From Anas platyrhynchos (lineage: Eukaryota; Chordata; Aves; Anseriformes; Anatidae): a stretch of DNA of 64,000 bases. The stretch is from the NCBI RefSeq assembly GCF_047663525.1, contig NC_092591.1, positions 47,717,501 to 47,781,500 on the forward strand. The letters run 5' to 3'. The notes under the pieces are model-generated. The model ran no database searches and was not told the DNA's origin. It saw only the letters and a list, made by a program, of their open reading frames with translations. Shown here one piece after another: positions 27,316-41,159 of the stretch. Positions within the stretch are counted from its first letter, which is position 1. The number at the start of each line of letters is the position of its first letter. Made by a program: the position numbers and the translations under genes.

Positions 27316-28087
27316 TGGCAAGCAGTAATACTGAAGTCAGTTCTTCGGGGGAAGCTGGCATTGAGGACGCCTGCTTGCGCTTCTGTGCGCCACAGTGCTC
27401 AGCATGTCTTAGCACTGTTACTTAGTAAAGCTCTGATCACACTGTGGTTCAGTTTACAAGTCTTTGGCAAACTGAAAACAGTCTTAAAAATCCCAAGATT
27501 TTCTGATCATGTTTGCTTTAAAAAGAAATAAATAGATTACACAAAACAGAGTGATGAGCATGCCTACTTACTCTTGTTGGTGGCATGAGAAGAAAATCAC
27601 TCTTTAGTCAATGAAAGAAGATTCAGGACATAATGGATTTTTAGCTAGTTCATCAGAGTGACCATGCGCACAGCAAGATCTGTGAGCTGCACACTCTAGT
27701 ACCAGGTCCAATTAAATATAGGATCCTTTATGGCTTAAACCCATGCTCATTATGCACATGTATTACATTAAACCTTTTCTTCCCCCTTTTCTCCAGTTAC
27801 CCTTCTGTGCATTTTGGTCTAAATTTTCAGAAAATTGCATGCCCAGTTCCTACAATTATGCATGTAATCAATTAACTATTTATGTCTACAACAACTGTGA
27901 CCAGGTATGCAAATCGCCAAGCAGCTTTTGCCATTTTTCAATAATTTAGACCTTTGTCATTTATTCATCCACTTTTGTTTGAAACAGTAAGTTCATGGAA
28001 ATTTAGCTCATTTGAAACATATGCGTAGATCCATATGAACTGCCCAAAAGCATCACAAAGAGAAAGGATAACCTTGTTGTTAAGGCA
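24726..28087. other. Intergenic DNA between the CR1 copy and the first MIR remnant
   Basis: Mostly unique sequence. GC is raised at 25,780-26,430, where overlapping frames on both strands (up to 108 codons) show no family resemblance. T28 lies at 27289-27316. No gene is supported. Confidence 0.6.
27289..27316 (+). repeat. T28 homopolymer
   Basis: An uninterrupted run of 28 T. Confidence 0.95.
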
Positions 28088-28312
28088 GGAGAGCGCGAAA
28101 TCTGGTTTCCATTCCGAGTTCTGCCACACATTTCCTGTGTAACCTTGGGCAAGTCATGAACTGTAACCTATCTAAGTGTGGCTGACCTACATGTAAAGCA
28201 GACAGAGCAATCCTTACTTCACAGGGTTATTGAGACGTTTCATTTGTTAGTGCATATGAAAAACATTGAAACAAGTAAGTGGAAGGTGCTACAGAAGTAT
28301 AAACTATCATTA
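28088..28312 (+). mobile_element. MIR-like SINE remnant
   Basis: The order of blocks fits the MIR core and tail: GAGTTCTGCCACACA, then TGTGTAACCTTGGGCAAGTC, CTTACTTCACAGGGTTATTGAGA and a GTGCTACAGAAGTATAAA 3' tail. It is strongly diverged and has no clear target-site duplication, as expected for an old amniote tRNA-derived SINE. Assignment is by recalled consensus, so the subfamily is not given. Confidence 0.8.
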
Positions 28313-29439
28313 AGGATATTAAATATGTGACAGTAACAAACATGAGACACGATCAGGACTCAGTCGTAAAACAGTGGGTAAAGGGGCAAACGTGGCCATT
28401 GAGAATGGAGCAAAGAAAATGGCAAACAAATTCAAGTTAGAACATGAATAAGAACCAAACAGTAATGGTGAGCATGAGCAGGCATGCGAGTAATTAACCT
28501 TTATACTGCAATTTTTACTGTCCTATTTGGTCTTGCCCTTTTACAAAAGCCTGCAGTGTCCGAAGACATTTGAGAAGCACTTGAGCTAGTTAATTCAGCA
28601 CTGACCACCTCACGGTCTGTTTGATCAGCATGAATTGTTCTTCATTAATCAGGATAATTCTGACAGTGATATTCATGCCATGTATTGGCCAAAAGCTGGT
28701 GGAGAGCATTGTGGTGTTAAACTGACTAGCATAGCCGTGTTCAGTTATAGGAAAATACGCCCTCTTTGTTTCCTTATTCACCAGAACAACTATAAAGTCA
28801 ATTCTGTTGCTGTGGTTCCTTTCTTATTTTTAGATAAAATGCAGTTAGATTTGCACATCACTTCACTAAATGCTTGGGGTATGGCCTTGTGGGACCCATA
28901 TAAATCATGACATATTCCATGAGAATACATCTCCTTTTAAAAATTACCTCATTTTGTAGCTGACCTATATATGGCACTCACACTCACATTAGGAGTCTAG
29001 AGTAGACTGATTGCAGTATCTGGCCCAAATTTATGACCTAATACAGCAAAATGCTCTGTATCCCTCAGATCCAACTGGGATAAAATGTTACATGTTGGGC
29101 CCCATGTAGCCAGTTTCCATTTTGATTAACAAAACCTCTCCTAGGGAGAAATGAAACAAAGCTTTTGACAAAATATTGAAGAATGTATTGCTTTACCTTG
29201 GTGAAACACTTTGATGAGTCTTCATTTCACGGTGATACTGTTTGGGAGGACTTGAAAATCAGAGTTAAAACCAAACATGGAATGAATGAAGAAAATTCTA
29301 GTACTTTAGGGTTTTCTGAGCTTCAGGCAAATGTTTTAAAGTATGCCTTGATTTGTACCTCTAAAGTGATTGTCATCCTGTGAGCCTGCACATTCAATCT
29401 GCACCTGGGAAAGCAAGCCCACTGGCAGTATGCTTCACT

Positions 29440-29510
29440 TTGCTATCGAGGGCTTTGTACTTCCAACATAGTGCATTTAGGTGTCCACAAACAAAGTTTG
29501 AGAAGCACTG
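29440..29510 (+). mobile_element. hAT (Charlie-type) DNA transposon terminus
   Basis: The segment ends ACAAAGTTTGAGAAGCACTG, which fits the right terminal inverted repeat of Charlie/MER-type hAT elements (reverse complement CAGTGCTTCTCAAACTTTGT). The next eight bases, CTCTATAG, could be the 8-bp target duplication, but I see no matching left end nearby. It is an internal deletion or decayed one-ended remnant with no transposase. Confidence 0.6.
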
Positions 29511-29518
29511 CTCTATAG

Positions 29519-32159
29519 AAAGTGCCCAGAGGTTCTGGAAAGCATGCTATCTGTGAAACTTAGCTGAGGAGCTCATTAGCAAGAGCTGACTACCAGCAGC
29601 ATTACATTCTGCTTGCCCAAAAAATTTCATGAATGACCTGAGAGGACCCAGCTAACCTAGACAAGCTTTCGAGTGAACTCTTCTCCATGTTTAGCATAGT
29701 TGTTTCTCTTAGTTCATTATTGAGGCAGCTCAAACCACAGCACCTCTCTGACATGTCCAGGCTGGGCACTGGGGACCGTAGGGAAACCACTGCACCAGGC
29801 TGCGATTTGCCTGGTGTGCTCCTGGGGCTGTGGGAAGGGGGCAGCGGAGCCTCCCCCTTCATCGTGGCCACCTCCTGCGCTGCTGTGCTCCTTTGCATCA
29901 GCAGAAAAGCCACCCATTAACAATTCCAATTAACAGCATGCAAATAACAAGAGATTGGTCTGATGAGCTGCTGTGACCTTCTGCAGTGCGTCAGCCCTCT
30001 GCATTCCCTGGAATTCATCCCTACCTGGCCTGGACCATATCTTTTGGAAAAAGATATAATCTTGATTTAAAATTTTCCAATGAGGGAAAATAGACTATAA
30101 ACTTTGGGAGATTGTTTCAATGGCTAATTAAACTCAATTAAAAAATCTATGAAGATCACAAGGGAGCTTCACGGGGGTCCTTAATGGCTACAGAGGAAGA
30201 GCACAGATTTACCATTTTTATATGTTAATTGCACCTGTGTTAAGTGGATTTTTTTCTCACTGATTGCACTACAAAAGCACACTGACTATAGGTATTTGGC
30301 CAGCAGATTGATTAAATGAGTTACTATTCCTTTACATGTGAAGCATTTATTAAATCTATTAGACTTTACCTGAAAAAAATGAGATATTAGGTGTGTACAG
30401 TGGGAGCAGTTTCACCACACTTTAGCTGGTCTTCATTATATCTGAGCTAGTCAATGGAAAAAAAATGGGCACTTCTACAGCATGATTCATTTGATCTGAG
30501 GCAAACACCTACCTTACATTTAGACAGATGTATTGTATTTGTAGTATGTATGGCAGTTAAGAAAACATGAGCTCCAGCCCTAATTCTGAGCAGCCAGGAA
30601 AAGGCCAGATGACACAGTTCTACCTGATGGAAAATGATCTGTGAACAGCAGGGTGGAGGGAGGGGGTCTTCAGCTCAAATCCACAGTGTCACCCCTGCCA
30701 TTGCTAGCCCCTGGACTGCTGCAGAGAAATGCCCTGGAGCTGTCTCACTGCTTGTAAGTGCTGACCCCAGAAAGGATGTCAGCTGTTACTTACTATTGGC
30801 ACTGAGGTCCCGGCATCCATAATTCCATCACTTTAGGGATTTTACGCAGGACCAACTGTAGTCTAGTCCCATTGACTGCATGTAAATTAGGTAGTCCTGG
30901 AGTTGGGAAGGATCTTATGATTTAGAAGAACCCAAAAGGAGCCAAAAGTATGTGCTCTATGATGTGAACCAAAGCACAAGGGGAACAACAGGGAAATTCA
31001 CTTCAGAAGCATACTCCAGGGCTGTACAGCAGTATTACTGTAGGAACAACCCAAACATTTATTCTTCATGACAAAAAAATTGTGTGGACCTGTGCTCAGC
31101 ACCTGGGGCAAACCTCTATTAGTAGTCATTATCTTCTCCATCCCAGCCCATAGTCTGAGACACTCGGTTACACATTCCCAGAGCCAGATAAAGTACTCTG
31201 CTCCTTTTTCTATCTTGGGATGTGTGGTTGCTGACTTCTGTTAACTACACCTAGTATGTTCAGAACCACAACGCTCACCAGCTTTGGACAAAAGTGCCTG
31301 GGGAGCAGGCATTTGCCTGGGTTTCAAACTCTGCTTTAGCTACTGCATTTTGAGCAAACATTTAACTATCTGTGTTTCTTTCTAACCTGAATCCCTGATT
31401 AAGTTTACAGATCAGATTGGCTTGGTCAAAAACAGATGTCCAGAAAATGTAGGCATTGTAATCCTTTCTCTTTCTTCATACAAATTCTCTGCTTCGGCAC
31501 TGCAGAAATACCCAGTTCCCTTTCTTTTGTAAACCTACAGGCTTTAAAAGCATTTGTCACTTTACAGTTTGATCTTGAGTAGAATTTCTTCCATCACTAG
31601 GGGAGATGACTGAGAATAAAGTTCCCTAAACTGCAAGTTCCTTAGAGAAAAGCTCCATCTTTCATTCTTCCATAAGTGTTGTTTTCATCTACAGGTTCTA
31701 TAGAGTTAATTGTAATAAAACAGAGTTACAAAGGTGGAAACTTAAGAGGTCAGACGAGAAACACAGCTTTCATCAATGTCTGGGGTCATCACTGGAATGC
31801 AAGAAGATCATTTCATTTGTAGGAGACTCGGTAATTGTAGGAGGAATATCATCTACCCCCCTTCTCTACCCTCTGAAGAAATTATCTAATAGTTTCCAAT
31901 CAAGATAGCTTTTAAGAGGATTTGGTTTTGATTGAGTCATCATCTCAGAATACGGAAAAATATTTTACTCTTAAATTGTAATTTTCATTAGTCATCTAAT
32001 GCCAACTGAAATTCACACTGTTCCTCAACCAACATATGCTTCTTATATTTTCTCTCTCTTTGATATACGTCTAATTGAATAAATAGGCGAAAATAATAAT
32101 TTGCTGTACTTTTAACACAAGATCCAAAAAGTTTCCTAGGAGAAGCTGGATTTAATTTC
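29519..32159. other. Intergenic DNA with an AT-rich, homeobox-motif-rich core
   Basis: No gene is seen. The part at about 29,915-30,400 is rich in TTAATT/CTAATTAAA-type motifs and has no repeat signature, a texture often seen in conserved enhancers; see findings. The rest is unremarkable unique sequence. Confidence 0.55.
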
Positions 32160-32292
32160 CAGACAGGGAAGCTGAGGCAGAGGGAGCTCTAGGGCTTTGC
32201 TTGGGATCACACAAGAGGCCAGCAATTGACCCGGGAATAAAATCCGAGTGTGCTGGTTAATTTCTTCGTGCAGTCCCCTAACCAATACTACC
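32160..32292 (-). mobile_element. MIR-like SINE remnant, reverse orientation
   Basis: On the + strand it reads GGGAAGCTGAGGCAGAGGGA, then GGGATCACACAAGAGGCCAGCA, then CCGGGAATAAAATCCGAGTG and CCCCTAACCA. This is the reverse complement of the MIR 5' and core region (tRNA-related head, then CCTCAGTTTCC). The 3' tail is missing. It is diverged and old. Confidence 0.75.
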
Positions 32293-34722
32293 ACCCCAAT
32301 CCCTTCTCTCTACAGCCATATCTGATTTCTATATGTTGGAGAAGTGTAATTTTGGTGCCAGGTTGCAAAGCAAAGCAAGTCATCTTACCTGAACCTACTG
32401 AATTTTAGAGCTCTGCACTATTTCGCTGTTAAGTGCGTGGTGTTTATTCCACTTGTCAGTTCCTGCCACGGAAACAGTTCTCTGATGAACCTCGGTGCCT
32501 GTGATGTCGGCTGTCAAAAGACCAGGCCGTTGCAAAGACGAAGAATGTGGTTTAACATGGCAAAAACGTTCAGCTCTTTGTGTGACAAACCTAACCGAGG
32601 GAGATTGTCTTCCCTCACCAGGCTTTTCAAGAGCCGGCGGTGGTGTGGCAGCAGGTATTTGTTAACATCTCTAAAGGGCGGCTCCTTGATGCACAGCTGC
32701 AAAGGTAGCATTCAGAGCACTTGTCTGACCCAAGCAGGAAGGGGCTGTTCCGTTTAACGAGGCCAAGGCCCAGCTACAAAGAAGTGATAATGGAGATGCC
32801 ATTGACGACAGGGATACTTGCAGAAGCCACAGAGATTCCTGCTTTTGTCTCCAGACTGGTCACAAGGACCAGAATTCATTCACATGTAGAGACAATTGCC
32901 TAGTGCCTGAAGGAAATGCAGAGAGCTGAGTCCCAGGTAGTGTGAACTGAGGATCTTTGTGTTCATGCAGAAGAAAAATATGCCCGTTGCAAGTCCACAT
33001 ACATAGCTGTTTGTTTTGTTCTGGATATTTTGGTTTTTGTTTAAATAGAATTAGGCAAATACTTTCTCTACTTCCTCCCACAAAAATGCCTTGGGATCTT
33101 TCTGCAGATCCCAGACATCAGGTTGTTGCCTTTTTCATTCGGTCTAAAAGACGTCTATATTTTTCTCCTCCCCAATTAGATAATCTTTATTTTTCATTCA
33201 TCTCAGGTCTAGCTGCGTCACTTTGACCTCTCTGTGAGGCCTGGGTAAATCCTGAAGATGCTGGGCCACAATTCTTAAGAAGGAAACTTCAAGTTCTTTC
33301 CGCTTCACTTCCCCTTCACATGTCTGAGGCAGTTAACGTTGCTGCCCCATAGTCTGCGTGGCAGGAGCTGTGTGCTAGCTGTGGCACCTATTGTCTGCAT
33401 TTTTCCTCTCGTTAGTCTCCTTGACCTTTCATTGTCTTACTCCTGCAGTGTCAGGTCAGACTTAGTGTAGGTCTCCCTTCACTAAGGACCCCTTTCCTTT
33501 CGTGGATCACTAAGCAGGACAATTGCTCTATCCATCTTTTCAGGGCCTATTGTCGAGCCCCCCCTGAGCTGAGAAAGGTTTGATTCACTGGGAAACCATT
33601 TTGGTCAAAGGGAAGCCTGACTATGTGTCCTTTTAGGAACTCTGTCTTAATCACTGACTTTTTTATCTGGGATATGAAGAGGATTCAGGAGATCAAAAGG
33701 TTTGGGAGTACATGGGTTTGACCACATTTTTCCTAGAAAGAATGGGAAACCTCCACTGAAAAATGAGCTCCGTTACAATGGGCAAACAAGAAGGAAAGCC
33801 ACATAGTGTTCCCAGAGCATTCTGAATCATCAGACCTTCAATAGCTTCCATAGAGAAGGGAAAAAGTAAACAGAAAATGTAAATGGAATGTAATAATTAA
33901 TGGACCTGAAGAAACAGACTCATTTGATTTGCGCATAATTGGCGCCTTTTAAAAAAAGATAAGTCAAAAGAAATTGACAGAGCAGATGGAGAAGACTGAC
34001 GACTGAAGTTCAGTTTGGCTGAGCATGCCATGGACATGGATGTGGTTACTCAGAATTAGTAGCTTGCATCACCTTGACACCATTGATTATACATTCAATG
34101 GCCTCATGTTCTTCCAGGAGCAGGAAAGGTTACGGAGATCTTCCTGGAGCACCACAGTGGATCTATGCTGGGTTTGAAGGTCCTGATTTTGTCACCAGGT
34201 ATACATGTTCAGCCACAAACATGCTAATGCTTTGAAAAGTTCTTCCTGCGTGGAAACCCTGACCATTATTTGCAATGACTGGGCCTTGAAGAATACAATC
34301 ATGAAATTTCAGTTCATTTCCAAGGAAGTTGACCAGCAGCAACCAATCCCATTCAGGCAATGTCTTGAAGTACGGATGTAGGTGCCTCTTTAGGTACACA
34401 AAATAAAAGTGTTTGGTCCAGGGACTAAACAAAAACCAGGAAGAATGCAAACACTTTCTTTCCTGCAACCTAGCTAAAATCCTTTTACCTACTGCTATGC
34501 CAAAATGCTTTTTAAAATGAAAGTTGCACCCTTCCTTCAGCCAGCCCTTACCTCTGCACAGGGACAGCTCAGGCCTTTTCAGAAGGCAAAGCTGAATATT
34601 GCTGTGTAAGGTTAAAGAAAGGAAGAGGGTAGGTGTTGGGATGGGAGGCAAGCAAAGGGAGAAACTTGGACAGAAAGTCTTGGAGAGCAAGACTTGTGTT
34701 CCTGTTACCGATAAAATGGAAG

Positions 34723-34746
34723 AAAAAAAAAAAAAAAAAAAAAAAA
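34723..34746 (+). repeat. A24 homopolymer
   Basis: A run of 24 A; it supplies the poly-Phe start of the 200-codon - strand frame. Confidence 0.95.
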
Positions 34747-37700
34747 GCAGAAGCCAGGGCCTCAACTTTTCCCTTTGACCTAAACAGAGTCAAGAGGGAG
34801 CCAGGCTACTTTGCCTTTCTCCAGCCATCTACTTTACCTGGGTATTATCTGTATTTCTCCTTACTTTTTAATTCTTTTTAACATGAACATGCTTTGGAAA
34901 GCACCCCGATTTTGGCAAGCTTGTGTTTAACAGATCTTTTCCTGAGTCAAATTAAAAGTCACCTGCCTATGAACTACCTTTTGGATGAGGAGCCACAGCT
35001 GGCTTCAAACAAGGTCAAATTTTCATATTAAACCTTTGTTCTCCAACAAGAAAGGGGGGAAATAAGCCTCAAATTAAAAACAAATAAACAAAAAACTAGA
35101 AAACTCAGATTAAAAGAAAAATTTCTTTCCAGCTATGAAGCGGAGAAAGTGATAGCATCAACATCTCTGAAAAGTTTCAGGTAGAGATAAGTGTAGAATT
35201 GAATGAGATGAGAACCATTCCTGTTTGCTGTAATGAAATTTCTGAACCTGACATTTCTTGGTTGGAAATCAGACATAATCCTTTTGATATTTACATTAAG
35301 TATGACCAAAAGAACTATTTTTCTTGTTTGTTTACTGGCATATATTGTCACTGAAGGGCCAGAAATATCTACAATCATGCCTGTGCCACCTTAATTTGCC
35401 CCTGCCATTTGACTTCCCAGTGTCAACTGATCACAATGTCAGCAGTGCCACTTTCTGTCAACACTATCAGGTAGAGGTGTCCAGGATATTAAATATGCTT
35501 GCATTTGTATACAAGAGGAAGGGAAAAAGTGATCCAAGCATTTCCTGGACTGTAGAAACACCTGAATTGTGCTTCAGTGGAATTGCAGCTGACTTGTTGA
35601 CAAAGTTCTGCACCAGAAGAGTCTTTAGCCCTGATCCTTAATGACACTAAGTATCTGTTTTCTATTAACAAGTGCCAAACTTATGAGGGGAAAAAAAGTG
35701 ATTAGAGAATGAAAGCATGAGTGTAATTGCGGAGCTGGTGCAATCAGCAGAGCTGCAGTTTCAGAGCTCCCAAAGGCAGAGAGCAAGTGCCCTGGGATAG
35801 ATTTCAGTTACGTCAGGGAAGTGCAATCTCATGCGGTTAGGCTCTTTTAGAAAACTGTTGAGTTTTGTGTACCCTTCAAGAGGTTTTGCTGAATATGTCT
35901 AAGGATCTAACCATCATAGATTTGGAGTATGCAGAAAAGCCACCAACTTTCACCTGGTATTCTACTACAGAAGTTAATTTCTCTCTACACATTTTTGGTT
36001 ATATGACAGGAATCTGATCCAGAGCCTGTAACTGTGGTGTGTCTCACATGGTTAAAAAAGGTCAAAAAACATCCTAGAGGAAATATCTTTAAAGAGTGAG
36101 AGAGAGGAATGGTTTTCCTTGAATGTGGTGACTAACATTAAGGCTATTGATAGCGGTTTCCTTCTGTATCCACATAGGAGGTTTGCCACCCATGCTAACA
36201 TTACTCCTTCAACTTACCCATCAGCAGAGCATTGTCCTAATTTGTCCACTTTGGGCAAAACCAACTAGATTATTTCAATCCAAGCCTGCATTACATGGCA
36301 GCCTACAGGGAAATCATGTCTACCTTTTCAAAAGGTCACGTGTGTCATGTTCCCTGCATTTTTTGAGAGATCCCATATTGCTTACTATTCTCTGAGTCTT
36401 AGAGCATAGCTTGGGTGGGCTGCCACTCTTCTTACCTGTGAAAGCAGCACATTGTCCCTACCTATCCGCTAAACTCAGTGTTTCTTGATGAGCTGACTTT
36501 GGTAAAATTCAATTGATTATGGACCTCAGGAGAAATGAATTACCCTGACTGAGAATTAGATCAAGAATTTAATTTAGTACAGATAAGTTTCATGTGATTT
36601 GGAAATTCCCATACTGACTTCTCTGTCAGTAGATGGGTGGGGGCAGAACCTCCAGCAAACTAATGGTAAAAGCAGGAAGGTCACCTTGTCCATTAGCACA
36701 TCTGGATCAGAAAGAGGATGATTTACTATCCCCACCCCAAACTCCCATTGAAATGAACAATCCCATTCCCCACAAAGGACTAGTGGCTCTGCTGCATATT
36801 TAACTGGAATGGTAATATGGGCAGTTGCATAGCTGAAGATCTAAGAGCTGTAATATGATTGAGCTAATTGCTTCCAGAGGGCAAGAAACAGAAAAATGCT
36901 GTAAAAAGGTATGCAATATTTGAAATTAAGGTTTTCCCTCAAATAATGCTGCTTATAGAGCTTTTAATGCCAGATGGAACACAAATTGTTAACTGGCCTT
37001 TCTTGTAAGCATCCACCGTTTTTGTCTTTTGTTAAATCTTAATCTCCGTGTATTGGTTTGTGCTAATAGCTTCTGCAGTAAAATGCAGTACATACAGGTG
37101 GGCAAAATGTCTGTGTGTTCTGAGTAATCAGTTACAGTTCATTACCAGCTGTTGATGATGTATTTGACTTTGTAATTTTCTAATACTGAGACACTGAGTA
37201 ATTACAAATCTGTATTAACATTTCTTCTGTAACAGCTTGATCAGTAGTTGGTTAAAGGAAAGATTCCCATTAACTTTAGTGGTCTATGAATCAAGCTCTT
37301 GATATATATAGAAGGCCCCTGAAAACAAAGTTTTATTTTTTAATGTATTGTCTCATTTGTTGAATAGCGTGGCTTACTGCCCAGTGTTATGGCTGTTCAC
37401 AATGACTATTCTTCCCACCCATTCTCCTTCTCCTCCTTCCATTAATCAGTGATGGGTTGAATTCAAATGTTTTGGAAGTTCAGTCTGGTTTTGATGTGAT
37501 GGTACATAAAAATATCTACAAAGTAGTTATTAGGGTGCTTGGTGTGGCTGCATTTGTCCTGGGGAAACCTCCCCCTCCTCTCTGAGAGCAGCAGCACATT
37601 TTGTGGGAAGGCTGGCAGCTCTACAAGGTCCTCTTTGAGGCGGGCTCCACTCCCTCTGCCCCAGTGGTATATCCATCATTTTTGGTTTTCCTTTCCAAAA

Positions 37701-39536
37701 TGCTTTTCACAAAAGTCACTTCCTTGTTTCACATTACTCCATGCTTTGTGAATTCAGACTGGAACATGCTGTGAGCCAGATCCATATCTGGTGCAAATCA
37801 GCATCATCCTGCTGCTCTCAGTGGAGCTACAAAATTTGGTGTCCATGGACTCTCTAAGCAGGCAAACAGTTTTGGTGGAGTGTAAATGGGTTCGTGTGTT
37901 TTGGGACAAGATATTAGCAAGAACAGCAAATGGAAAATACCAATAATAAGGTGTGTAACTTCACTAACCTTTTGGTTCTGCCCAACAAGATAATTTTTGG
38001 ATGAATTTTTGCTTTTGAGCCCTCTGAGAGTCCTCATATGGTCTATTTCTGGGTGCTAGAAACTGGTATGGAGCAAAAAAGGATTAGGCTGCTGACTCCG
38101 TGTAAGAGAGCTCAATGAGTATCATCATAAAATAAGTCTATATAAATGTATCCCTGGCACTCTCCCTTCCTTATATAACTGACCACCCTAAGCACCTTTT
38201 TCAGAAGCTGCTCAAAGTTTATTCAAGGATGCATTTGGTTAGACTTACAGTATTTGTCACTCGTTGGCCAAAACTGACATACGGGATTTCAATGTGCTGC
38301 TTTTAACGTGGTGACACTGCCTTTAATTTAGCATAAGTGATTATATATGTTTGACTGTCAAATCACTGTATGTAGTTTTTGTGGTTGGGGGCTTGTTTTA
38401 TCAAAGAATTCCGCTGAACCTCTTCCAAACCAGAACTCTCATGTGTATAATTATATTGTATTTTCATTATATAAACTTTATTTTTAAGACTGAAAACATA
38501 TTAAATGATTATGGGAATGTGCATTCTATACAACACCACCACGTACTTGTGGGAAGAGAAGTTTATAACATAAACCAAATGTTGTCATTAATATACAGGT
38601 ACAATATGCATCCATGTGACCTGTAAAACTCTAACAATGGAACAGAGGGATCTCAAAATACTTGCAATCGCACTTCAGAAGGAAATAAAATCATAGTAAT
38701 CTTATTTTGCAGTGAATAGCAAGCAGCTTGGTGATACTCAGTGGGAGTAGATGTCAAATATTCACAGCCTGCATTTGAACAGTAATTATGTAGACAAAAT
38801 AGGTGCTTCCAAAACACCTTTCTAAGTGGTACTTCATCAAACATTTATTACTTCTTTAATACATCTGATAGGTGCGAGTACAGTGCTGTTAGAGATTCAT
38901 TTTAGCCCAGGACAACTATTTTGGTGTTTTGCCCTAAAATCTTTCACTGTGATTCTATCCTTAGTTTACTCTCATTGTCTTCTGTCACAATGTAATGAGG
39001 ACCTAATTCCAGTTCAAATAGGTGCCACAGAGACCAGCATTTTAAGGCATCTGCAATAGCGTATTGGTTACAGCAGGATTCAAAATTATATCAAATAGCA
39101 AGGTCTGGGCAGAAGGCATAACTGTGTAACTTCTGAGTAAGTTGTCATTACTGTCATGTCTGCAGTATGTGCTCATTCACAAATTTGTTGTTGTTCTTGT
39201 TATTATTATTATCCTCTTAACAAGGCTGTTGAGCACTTTCCCTATGTTAAGAAACAGAGAACTGAAGCATCATGTAGTAAGGAGCTTATCAAGAATATGT
39301 TCATACACATATCCACATAATTCACTTGAATTCAGTTCTCCTTTTGCACCCTTACTCCACTGCCCTAAATAATAATATGTCCTTTATTTCTAATGTCTTT
39401 GATAGCTCCACAGGGAGTAATCCAGGTAGTTTATTTTCCTCTGCCTCAGTAACTTTTATTCGATTAACAGTGATTCTTTAAAAAACAACCTTCAAAGGAA
39501 AGAAAGGCTCTACAGGCTACTTTGTGAAAGCAAACC

Positions 39537-39580
39537 ACTATATATATACATACATAAATATGTATGTATGTATATATAGT
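39537..39580. repeat. AT-rich imperfect palindrome
   Basis: ACTATATATATACATACATA on the left is answered by TATGTATGTATATATAGT on the right, giving a hairpin of about 18 paired bases with small slips. It is a TA/TACA microsatellite that has become self-complementary. Confidence 0.75.
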
Positions 39581-41159
39581 GAATATTTTTTTCATATATA
39601 GGGAGATATACACACATTCAACACACAGCAAACTAGAGAACACATCCATCATCAGACCAATCTGTGAGTCACCTCAGATAAATGCTAACTCTTTCAAGGC
39701 AATCCTATACAATAGATCAATAAACAATGTCTTCAGTTTGTGGCTGGGAATTTAGACCCAGTTATTTACAAGCTAAAAAATAGGTCAAGGAATAGTGGTG
39801 ATAACTTGCCTTATCGTCAGGCAGTGTGCGCGTGTGACCATTGTCATCTGTAAACTCCTGACAAGCACGCTCACGCGGACGCCGATTCCTCTGTCGGGGC
39901 AACAGCACAGAAGTCACTGATGTTACAGTGCTGCAAACCTGAATGAAAGATCAGGGCCAGGATCTAAAAAAGCTTTTGAAAATATGCATAACTGATACAT
40001 TAAGTTACAACAAACTTTTACAAAGAAAACAAATGCAGAAAAATACCTGAGTCAAATGAACACAGGGCTTCTAAATGGCCAGAGAAATCATCTGAAGGCA
40101 GTTTTGCAGACTCGATGTAGCAAATTCCTGCCGTGCATTCCCAAAGTCCCCAGCCTGAGTCACTCTGAGCTCGATTGCTCTCCAGCAGAGAGAGCTTGGA
40201 AGCTGATGAATCGCTGTTGAGCAGTATGTATGTTTTTATAATCTTCACTTTAAGGAATGCCCATTCAACATCTAAGCTAATGACCATCGGATAAGGGTGC
40301 AGATGGAATGCGGTTTCCACATTAGGAAACACACTGTGATGAATCTGTTCTTTAAGTGTGTTTATGTTTGAGGGACTTTGCATGCAGGCTATCTCCTCAA
40401 TGGCATGTTAAACTCTGCTCTCCAAAGAGAAAAGTGCAAGAGATGAGGTAGAGAGGGGAGGAGAAGAATCCAAAAGGACGGAAAAGCCGCAAAATGTGTT
40501 TCTTTAGAAGCACTGAAGTTGAATCTGCAAGGTTTGAAGTGCCTTTCTTATTCCAAGGAAGAATATCAAACTGATAATTCACCACAAACAATTACATGTT
40601 GAGGGGTCTGAATGTGCAAAACTAGACACCATTTTCCAGTATCTGCACAATGAATGCTATCTGCCAGTATGTCCTGCATTCGAACACTGAAATCTTTCAA
40701 AAAGCTTGCAGATAATTTTTGCAGAGTTTCAAAGCTCTATTAATTTTACACCATCTCCTTCCTTCTTTCCATATCTCCACGTGCACGCTGCATTGACACA
40801 AGCATTCTGCAGACAGACTACTGCAGTTTCCTACAGTTTCTAAAGCATGGAGACACTTGAGCTAGAAACTTATCTAATTTGAAGACAACACAGAATTATC
40901 CTCGGCTTTTCTCCCAGACTCATGTGAACAAATTCCCCACTCCCGAAATAACTCGCAAGCTACCTTTCCCCCTCCTCGCACTTAAGTATTCCTCTGCACT
41001 TCCTGATTTTGGCAGGGATATTTCAGAAATAGCTATTACAATGATGTTTCCATTCCGAAAGAGGAAACACTGGGTGGGAGGAGTTATGAATGGAACAGAG
41101 GAAGCAAAGCTGTTTTCATGCCATCGCAGGCTGAACTTTCGCAGCAAATAGGTGGAAAT

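Larger units (their letters stand above)
32293..41150. other. Intergenic DNA, no gene supported
   Basis: It holds the longest frame of the AT-rich part (- strand, 34163-34765, 200 codons), whose N-terminal end is Phe-rich because it reads through the A24 tract at 34723-34746; I regard it as chance. An AT-rich imperfect palindrome lies at 39537-39580. A short CpG-containing patch is at 39,820-39,900. Otherwise it is unique sequence with no recognised element. Confidence 0.6.

Noticed and set aside
34163..34765. A 200-codon - strand frame, the longest in the AT-rich part
   Set aside because: Its start runs through a poly-T tract (poly-Phe), no family is recognisable and no regulatory context is seen. 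One frame of this length can arise by chance in 60 kb read six ways.
39180..39300. ATTATTATTATCC...GAACTGAAGCA as a reverse MIR fragment
   Set aside because: The match is limited to low-complexity ATT repeats and a short AACTGAAGCA word.
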